Of a DNA stretch of 28,221 nt, positions 22,747-28,221 are shown one piece after another (positions within the stretch are counted from its first letter, which is position 1; each line of letters starts with the position of its first letter). The stretch is from an uncultured Prevotella sp. Lineage in GTDB: Bacteria; Bacteroidota; Bacteroidia; Bacteroidales; Bacteroidaceae. A model generated the notes under the pieces. The model saw only the letters and a program-made list of their open reading frames with translations, was not told the DNA's origin and made no database searches. The stretch is from positions 1 to 28,221 of the forward strand of contig UQJC01000027.1 in NCBI GenBank assembly GCA_900541335.1, written 5' to 3'. The position numbers and the translations under genes are program-made.

Positions 22747-24207
22747 ATGATACTCGCTGATCTTTTTGAAAAAATACCAGTACTCGATACGCGCGGCTCG
22801 ATGCGCAGTGATGTGACTGGCATCGAAATGGACTCCCGACTTGTGAAGCCCGGTGACCTCTTTGTAGCGGTCAAGGGTACACAGGCGGATGGTCATACGT
22901 TTATTCCCAAAGCCCTTGAACTAGGGGCCAAGGCTTTGCTCGTCAGTGAAGAGCTGACAATCGACCTGCCCGAAGGGGTAACAGTCGTGCGCGTGGCAGA
23001 TACCGAAGACGCTGTAGGCAAGGTAGCCACTCGTTTCTATGGTGAACCCACGAAGCGCTTGAAGCTCGTCGGTGTGACGGGTACCAACGGCAAGACGACC
23101 ATTGCCACGGTGCTTTACCAGATGTTCCGTTCATTGGGGTATAAGTGCGGACTGCTTTCGACTGTGTGTAATTATATTGACGGTACAGCTGTAGAGGCCA
23201 GTCACACTACGCCCGACCCGATTACGCTCAATAAACTCTTGGCGCAAATGGTTGACGAAGGGTGTGAGTATGCCTTTATGGAATGTTCCTCACACGCCAT
23301 TCATCAAAAGCGTATTGGTGGTTTGCGTTTCGTTGGTGGTATCTTTACCAACTTGACCCGTGACCATTTGGACTATCACCGTACGTTTGAAAACTACCGC
23401 GATGCAAAGAAGGCCTTCTTCGACCTCCTGCCGAAGGGTGCTTTTGCTGTGACCAACGCAGACGACAAGAACGGCATGGTTATGGTACAGAACACGCAGG
23501 CAGTGGTACACACGTATTCTACACGAACTGCGGCAGACTACAAGGGCCGCATTTTGGAGGAAAGCATCGAAGGCATGTTGCTCGACATCGACGGCCGGGA
23601 AGTCAGTGTGCGTTTTGTAGGTCGTTTTAATGTCTCTAATCTTCTTGCCGTTTACGGCGCCGCTCTCTTACTCGGCCAGACGCCCGAAGACACGCTCCGC
23701 GTATTATCGTCATTGCAGCCCGTCAATGGTCGTTTTGAAGCGATTCGTTCGCCGAAGGGTTGCAGCGCAGTGATTGATTATGCCCACACACCTGATGCAC
23801 TGGAGAATGTACTGACTGCTATTCAGGAAATCCAGCATGGCAAGGGACAGATCATTACTGTTTGTGGTGCGGGTGGTAACCGCGATAAGGGCAAACGTCC
23901 CTTAATGGCACAAGAGGCTGCCAAACGCTCGGATCGTGTCATCATTACCAGTGACAACCCTCGTTTCGAAGACCCCCAGGCCATCATTGAGGATATGTTG
24001 GCTGGACTCGATGCGGACCAGCGGTTAAAGACCATCGCCATCACTGATCGTCGCGAAGCGATACGTGCCGCTGTTCTCATGGCCCAACCAGGCGATGTGA
24101 TTCTGGTGGCTGGTAAGGGACATGAACCCTATCAGGACGTGCAGGGCGTTAAACATCATTTCGATGATCACGAAGAGGTGCGTCGCGCTTTTGGTATCGA
24201 AGCCTAA
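22747..24207 (+). CDS. murE: UDP-MurNAc-tripeptide synthetase MurE (meso-DAP type)
   Basis: ATP-dependent cytoplasmic ligase that adds the third residue to the peptidoglycan stem peptide. I chose the ATG at 22747 (MILADLFEKIPV, 486 residues); a GTG two codons earlier is also in frame. The ATP loop is GVTGTNGKTT (about 109-118). TTPDP and SSHAIHQKR match the substrate region, DAKKAFF carries the lysine that is usually carbamylated, and DYAHTPDALENVL and GAGGNRDKGKRP follow. The DNPR motif (about 403-406) marks meso-diaminopimelate ligases rather than lysine ligases. It follows ftsI by 24 bases but is followed by an unusually long 266-base gap before mraY. Confidence 0.96.
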   Translation: MILADLFEKIPVLDTRGSMRSDVTGIEMDSRLVKPGDLFVAVKGTQADGHTFIPKALELGAKALLVSEELTIDLPEGVTVVRVADTEDAVGKVATRFYGEPTKRLKLVGVTGTNGKTTIATVLYQMFRSLGYKCGLLSTVCNYIDGTAVEASHTTPDPITLNKLLAQMVDEGCEYAFMECSSHAIHQKRIGGLRFVGGIFTNLTRDHLDYHRTFENYRDAKKAFFDLLPKGAFAVTNADDKNGMVMVQNTQAVVHTYSTRTAADYKGRILEESIEGMLLDIDGREVSVRFVGRFNVSNLLAVYGAALLLGQTPEDTLRVLSSLQPVNGRFEAIRSPKGCSAVIDYAHTPDALENVLTAIQEIQHGKGQIITVCGAGGNRDKGKRPLMAQEAAKRSDRVIITSDNPRFEDPQAIIEDMLAGLDADQRLKTIAITDRREAIRAAVLMAQPGDVILVAGKGHEPYQDVQGVKHHFDDHEEVRRAFGIEA

Positions 24208-24268
24208 AGCTTAGTTGGGATGATGCCCACTGCGCGCTTGGAATCAAAGTAAGTAAAGCGTAATGCAT

Positions 24269-24299
24269 GGGCGTAGAGTGGTAAACCTTTACGCCCTTT
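24269..24299 (+). repeat. Hairpin in the murE-mraY gap
   Basis: GGGCGTA (24269-24275) pairs with TACGCCC (24290-24296), with an inner GGT/ACC pair, and is followed by TTTG. The short T-run makes it at most a weak terminator or attenuator inside the cluster. The rest of the 266-base gap shows nothing recognisable. Confidence 0.45.
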
Positions 24300-24473
24300 G
24301 CCTTACCTCCCCGTTGACTCCGCTGAGTTAGGAAGCCTCGTGTTGCTTGCATTTAGCTTTCGTTCTTGGTGCGCGCTTCGTCTGTCTCTATTCAAGAATC
24401 TTATCTTGCAGCTACCCTGTACGTCCCTTTCCAGTGGACGTCAGATGCAGTTGCACAATTTCCCTACATTTAT

Positions 24474-25742
24474 ATGTTATACTATCTCTTTCGTTCGCTG
24501 GAGCAGTTTGGCGTACCCGGTTCAGGAATGTGGTCCTACATTTCCTTCCGTTCGCTGTTAGCTCTCATCCTTGCTTTGGTAATCTCTGCCTGGTTCGGCG
24601 AATATTTCATCCGTTGGATGAAGTGCCGCAACATCACTGAAGTGCAACGTGATGCCAAGATCGATCCTTTTGGCGTACAGAAACTCAATGTTCCCTCGAT
24701 GGGTGGCATTATTATCATTGTGGCCATCCTGGTGCCAGTGTTGTTGCTGGGTCGTTTGCGCAATATCTACATGATTCTAATGATTGTAACGACCATTTGG
24801 TTAGGACTCCTGGGGTTTCTGGACGATTACATCAAAATCTTCAAGAAGAACAAAGAAGGTCTGGCAGGTAAGTACAAGATTTGCGGTCAGGTATTGCTTG
24901 GGCTCTTTGTCGGTTTAACACTTTACTTTAGTCCCGACGCGACGATACGCGAAAACATCGAAATGCAACGGAAGGGCAATGTGACCGAGATTGTGCACAA
25001 GAGCGAACCTGTGAAAAGTACCATCACCACGATACCCTTTGTCAAAAACAATAACTTTGACTATGCCGACCTGGTGGGTTTTATGGGCGAACATAAGACC
25101 GAGGCGGGATGGATTGTCTTCGTGTTAGTCACCATCTTTGTCATTACCGCTGTGTCCAACGGTGCCAACCTCAATGACGGTATGGATGGTATGGCAGCAG
25201 GTAACAGTGCTATCATTTGTATTGCGCTTGGCATTTTAGCCTACGTGTCCAGCCACATAGAGTTCGCTTCTTACCTGAATATTATGTATGTCCCCGGGTC
25301 GCAGGAGCTTGTTATCTTTATCTGTGCCATGGTCGGTGCGCTGATTGGTTTCTTGTGGTACAATGCGTTCCCTGCCCAAATCTTTATGGGCGATACGGGC
25401 TCGTTGACAATCGGTGGTATCATTGCCGTGTTGGCCATCATCATCCATAAGGAATTACTCATTCCCATTCTTTGCGGTATTTTCCTCTTAGAGAGTTTAA
25501 GCGTCATCCTTCAGGTCGAATACTTCAAGTGGGGCAAGCGAAAGGGCGTGCGTCAACGCGTGTTTAAACGGACGCCGATTCACGATAATTTCCGTGTGTT
25601 GCCTTCTCAACTGGATCCTGAGTGTAAATATCTCTTCAAGTGGCCGCATGGTGCTTGGCATGAGTCGAAGGTAACCGTACGTTTCTGGATTGCTACCATC
25701 CTGCTGGCGGCACTCACCATTATCACGCTTAAAATCAGATAG
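24474..25742 (+). CDS. mraY: Phospho-MurNAc-pentapeptide translocase MraY
   Basis: Integral membrane enzyme that makes lipid I from UDP-MurNAc-pentapeptide and undecaprenyl phosphate. I chose the ATG at 24474 (MLYYLFRSLEQFGVPGSGMWSYISFRS), giving 422 residues as in other Bacteroidetes; upstream in-frame ATGs would add residues that do not look like MraY. Conserved parts are KLNVPSMGGIIII, LGFLDDYIKIFKKNKEGLAGKYK, the NLNDGMDGMAAG catalytic loop, MGDTGSLTIGG and KRVFKRTPIHDNF. A long polar insertion (YFSPDATIRENIEMQRKGNVTEIVHKSEP, onward to the GEHKTEAGW region) between helices is a feature of the phylum's MraY. It has about ten hydrophobic helices. Confidence 0.95.
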   Translation: MLYYLFRSLEQFGVPGSGMWSYISFRSLLALILALVISAWFGEYFIRWMKCRNITEVQRDAKIDPFGVQKLNVPSMGGIIIIVAILVPVLLLGRLRNIYMILMIVTTIWLGLLGFLDDYIKIFKKNKEGLAGKYKICGQVLLGLFVGLTLYFSPDATIRENIEMQRKGNVTEIVHKSEPVKSTITTIPFVKNNNFDYADLVGFMGEHKTEAGWIVFVLVTIFVITAVSNGANLNDGMDGMAAGNSAIICIALGILAYVSSHIEFASYLNIMYVPGSQELVIFICAMVGALIGFLWYNAFPAQIFMGDTGSLTIGGIIAVLAIIIHKELLIPILCGIFLLESLSVILQVEYFKWGKRKGVRQRVFKRTPIHDNFRVLPSQLDPECKYLFKWPHGAWHESKVTVRFWIATILLAALTIITLKIR

Positions 25743-25746
25743 CCCG

Positions 25747-25779
25747 GTCACTCTCCGAGCAGCCAAACGGAGAGCTGAC
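25747..25779 (+). repeat. Hairpin in the mraY-murD gap
   Basis: GTCACTCTCCG (25747-25757) pairs with CGGAGAG-C-TGAC (25768-25779), an 11-bp stem with one bulge and a 10-base loop. It starts right after the mraY stop codon and has no T-run. It probably acts as an RNA stability or processing element. Confidence 0.5.
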
Positions 25780-25811
25780 TGAGTAGTATAAAGACAGCTA
25801 TAAAAAGAACT

Positions 25812-27143
25812 ATGCGTTTAGTAGTATTAGGAGCGGCTGAAAGTGGAGTTGGAGCCGCCATCCTTGCGCAAAAGCAAGGTTACGATGTATTCGTGTCAGA
25901 TAGGGGACAGATTCAGCCCCGTTATAAGCAAATGCTCGATGTGCACGGCATCTGCTGGGAAGAAGGTCAGCACACGGAAGACTTGATACTTTCGGCGGAC
26001 GAAGTGGTCAAGAGTCCCGGCATTCCCGAGACGGTGCCCATGGTTGCACAACTCCTGGCGCAAGGTACGCCCATTCTGAGCGAAATCGAGTTTGCCGCCC
26101 GTTATACCGATGCCCGTATGATAGCGATTACAGGCAGCAATGGTAAAACGACAACGACTTCACTCATTTACCATCTGCTTCGCTTGGCAGGTGAAGATGT
26201 AGGCTTGGCAGGAAACATTGGCCATAGTTTGGCTTTGCAGGTAGCTGAGAGTCCGCATAGCACTTACGTGATTGAGCTTTCTTCCTTCCAGCTTGATAAC
26301 ATGTACGACTTCCGTGCTCACATTGCCGTATTGCTGAACATCACGCCCGACCACCTCGACCGCTACGACTTCTGTATGCAGAATTATGTAGAGTCGAAGA
26401 TGCGTATTACTCAGAATCAGCAATCCACTGATACCTTCATCTATTGGAGCGAAGACGAGTATGTACCCTCAGAATTGGCCAAACATCCTGATGCAGCGCA
26501 GCTCTGTGGATTTACAGACGCTCCTCAAGTGGGTTCTGCGGGTTATGCTGAAGGTGATAGCTTCGTCATTCAGCACCCAGTGCCGTTCCGCATGCCCCTG
26601 AGTGAACTCTCTTTGCCCGGTCGCCACAACTTGCGTAATGCGTTAGCGGCTGCTATGGCTGCTCTCGCCGCAGGAGTACCTGCCGAGGTTGTGCGTCAAG
26701 GTCTGTCAGATTTTCCTGGAGTAGAACACCGTTTGGAAAAAGCGGGCACGGTGCGCGACATCCACTTTGTCAATGACTCCAAGGCTACCAATGTCGATGC
26801 TTGTTATTGTGCGCTCGAAAGTATGAAGACCCCCGTCGTACTCATCCTCGGTGGCAAGGATAAGGGAAATGACTATGCGCAGATTGTTCCCTTCGTTCGG
26901 GAGAAATGTCGTGCCCTTGTTTATATGGGAGTGGACAACAGTAAACTCCATGCAGCCTTTGACTCCCTCGGACTTCCTGTAGCCGATACCCATTCCATGC
27001 AGGAGTGCATGGAGCAAGCAGTCAGTTTGGCACAACCTGGCGATACCGTTTTGCTCAGTCCTTGTTGCGCTAGCTTCGACCTCTTCCGCAACATGGAAGA
27101 TCGAGGCGAACAATTTAAGGCATGGGTGAAGGCTTGGAAGTAA
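25812..27143 (+). CDS. murD: UDP-MurNAc-L-alanine--D-glutamate ligase MurD
   Basis: ATP-dependent cytoplasmic ligase adding D-glutamate to UDP-MurNAc-L-Ala. The 443 residues have normal length. The N-terminal nucleotide-sugar domain begins RLVVLGAAESGVGAAILA. The ATP loop is ITGSNGKTTTTSL (about 106-118). ELSSFQLDNM, NITPDHLDRYD, GRHNLRNALAA, GVEHRLEKAG, FVNDSKATN and LSPCCASFDLF are MurD marks in the expected order. It is preceded by a 69-base gap with a hairpin after mraY and followed by a 199-base gap before ftsW. No disruption is seen. Confidence 0.96.
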   Translation: MRLVVLGAAESGVGAAILAQKQGYDVFVSDRGQIQPRYKQMLDVHGICWEEGQHTEDLILSADEVVKSPGIPETVPMVAQLLAQGTPILSEIEFAARYTDARMIAITGSNGKTTTTSLIYHLLRLAGEDVGLAGNIGHSLALQVAESPHSTYVIELSSFQLDNMYDFRAHIAVLLNITPDHLDRYDFCMQNYVESKMRITQNQQSTDTFIYWSEDEYVPSELAKHPDAAQLCGFTDAPQVGSAGYAEGDSFVIQHPVPFRMPLSELSLPGRHNLRNALAAAMAALAAGVPAEVVRQGLSDFPGVEHRLEKAGTVRDIHFVNDSKATNVDACYCALESMKTPVVLILGGKDKGNDYAQIVPFVREKCRALVYMGVDNSKLHAAFDSLGLPVADTHSMQECMEQAVSLAQPGDTVLLSPCCASFDLFRNMEDRGEQFKAWVKAWK

Positions 27144-27204
27144 AAGTCGGCCATCGGTTGTTTCAATCAGCCGAGCAAGCTTTCCAACCGAAGTGGGGTA
27201 CAGT

Positions 27205-27274
27205 GTCTGTCGCGATAGCCTGAATGTTGTAGTGTCTTCGTACGAAAAGGCTGAGGCGATGGGTCGCGACAGAC
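27205..27274 (+). repeat. Large inverted repeat in the murD-ftsW gap
   Basis: GTCTGTCGCGA (27205-27215) pairs perfectly over 11 bp with TCGCGACAGAC (27264-27274). Inside are AGCCT/AGGCT arms (27217-27221 with 27248-27252) and the palindrome TTCGTACGAA (27237-27246). This would fold as a branched stem in the ftsW leader. No T-run follows. Confidence 0.6.
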
Positions 27275-27342
27275 CAGTTTCCAGCTCTCTCTTCCCAAAC
27301 TCTCTTTTCATTCTCTTCCTTTTATCCACTCATTTACTTTTT

Positions 27343-28221
27343 ATGAAGTCCGTAGGTTCCTGGTTTATGGGCGACCGCGTCATTTGGGTCGTCTACTTCT
27401 TCCTTTGCGTCATTTCGCTGGTCGAAGTATTCAGTGCGGCAAGTACCTTGGCGTATAAGAGTGGTAGCTTCTGGAGTCCCCTTATCAAGCAAGCCCTCTT
27501 TCTCGGAGCGGGCACCCTTGTCGTGATAGTGGTTCATCGTGTGCCCTGTCGTATGTTTAAGGCGGTCCCCATCATCTTGCTTCCTCTTTCAGCCATCTTT
27601 CTTTTTATCACCTCCTTCTTTGGTGCGAAGACCAACGGGGCAGGCCGTTGGATTGACATAGGCTTTGTGCAGTTTCAGCCCTCCGAGTTGGCAAAGGGAG
27701 CGGTCATCATTTCCGTTGCTTTGATTCTTTCGTTGATGCAGCGTGAGAACGGGGCAGATCGTCGGGCATTCAAGTACATCTTGATGGTGTCACTTAGCAT
27801 CTGCGGACTGATTGTGACCGAAAACCTTTCGACCGCCATGCTTCTTTTTGGTGTGGTCGTGTTGATGATGTTTATAGGCCGCGTCCCCATAGTACAATTG
27901 GGCAAACTCTTTGGTACCATTGCCATCATAGCAACTCTGGGAGCTGCATTCTTGTTTAGCCTTCCCAAAGAAAGTTCGCTGTCCGACAGTGTGCCTATTC
28001 TACATCGTGTTGAAACTTGGTCAAACCGTCTGAGTAACCACTTCGAAGATCATGGTGATGACGAAGTACCTGACCCCTTAAAGTACGATATCGACAAGGG
28101 GGCACAGGTAGCCCATGCCAACATAGCCATTGCTTCGGGTGGATTTATCGGTAAGATGCCCGGTAACTCCGTAGAGCGCGACTTTCTCAGTCAGGCTTTT
28201 TCCGATTTTATCTTTGCTATT
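27343..28221 (+). CDS. ftsW: Septal peptidoglycan glycosyltransferase FtsW (3' end missing)
   Basis: SEDS-family membrane protein that polymerises septal glycan together with FtsI. From the ATG at 27343 (MKSVGSWFMGDRVIWVVYFF) the frame stays open to the window edge, giving 293 residues. The full protein would be roughly 400 or more. Family marks are GAGRWIDIGFVQFQPSELAKGAVI, with the conserved FQPSE motif, TENLSTAMLLF, and near the end GGFIGKMPGNSVERDFLSQAFSDFIFAI, the SEDS loop corresponding to GxGxGNS...LPEAHSDFIFA. Several hydrophobic helices are visible. A polar insertion with HFEDHGDDEVPDPLKYD lies in the large periplasmic loop. It follows murD after a structured 199-base gap. Confidence 0.93.
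   Translation, partial: MKSVGSWFMGDRVIWVVYFFLCVISLVEVFSAASTLAYKSGSFWSPLIKQALFLGAGTLVVIVVHRVPCRMFKAVPIILLPLSAIFLFITSFFGAKTNGAGRWIDIGFVQFQPSELAKGAVIISVALILSLMQRENGADRRAFKYILMVSLSICGLIVTENLSTAMLLFGVVVLMMFIGRVPIVQLGKLFGTIAIIATLGAAFLFSLPKESSLSDSVPILHRVETWSNRLSNHFEDHGDDEVPDPLKYDIDKGAQVAHANIAIASGGFIGKMPGNSVERDFLSQAFSDFIFAI

Noticed and set aside
26706..27329. Minus-strand frame of 207 codons opposite the end of murD and the murD-ftsW gap
   Set aside because: It overlaps conserved MurD sequence and shows no recognisable motif.
1..28221. Insertion sequences, integrases, phage genes, tRNA or rRNA genes
   Set aside because: I looked for transposase or integrase proteins, terminal repeats and tRNA T-arm patterns and saw none that hold up.

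Overview
The window looks like a Bacteroidales chromosome, probably Prevotellaceae-like, of medium GC. Supporting signs are the Bacteroidetes-type promoters (TTTG-N19-TAnnTTTG and isolated TAnnTTTG boxes), a 422-residue MraY with a long inter-helix insertion, an FtsI with a C-terminal PASTA domain, an FtsL-like protein of the Bacteroidetes type, an SDR-type threonine dehydrogenase paired with kbl, and BspA-type leucine-rich repeats. The assignment rests on gene types and promoter style; no database search was done.

Layout. Positions 1-1387 (+) hold the end of a POT/PTR2 peptide transporter. It converges on a minus-strand operon topA-aroK-speA (6391 down to 1604), with a cluster of terminator hairpins between the two. 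Upstream on the minus strand lie rnhB, a 335-base gap with degenerate repeats, a YbjQ-family gene, and sufC-sufD-sufS (11733 to 7973) without sufB. Next, still on the minus strand, is a two-gene module: a DNA-binding-like protein (13704-14291) followed by a transmembrane Ser/Thr kinase with an extracytoplasmic BspA-type LRR domain (11947-13608). Behind it is a 1.33-kb gene-free stretch with a candidate structured non-coding RNA and eleven tandem copies of a 42-bp palindromic repeat. Then kbl (-) and an SDR-type L-threonine dehydrogenase (+) diverge; together they make the threonine-to-glycine pathway. From 18920 to the right edge runs the division and cell-wall (dcw) cluster: rsmH, ftsL-like, ftsI, murE, mraY, murD and ftsW (cut by the window end). 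No mraZ lies directly in front of it.

How the genes work together. The dcw genes supply the division transpeptidase and its FtsL/FtsW partners plus three cytoplasmic or membrane steps of peptidoglycan precursor synthesis. SufC and SufD are scaffold subunits and SufS the sulfur donor for Fe-S assembly. Kbl and Tdh degrade threonine to glycine and acetyl-CoA.

The most unusual part is 11.9-15.4 kb. It combines a receptor-like kinase, a DNA-binding-like partner with a palindrome at its own 5' end, a possible ncRNA and a repeat array. A second theme is that many intergenic gaps, including those inside the suf and dcw clusters, are long for such operons and carry strong inverted repeats.
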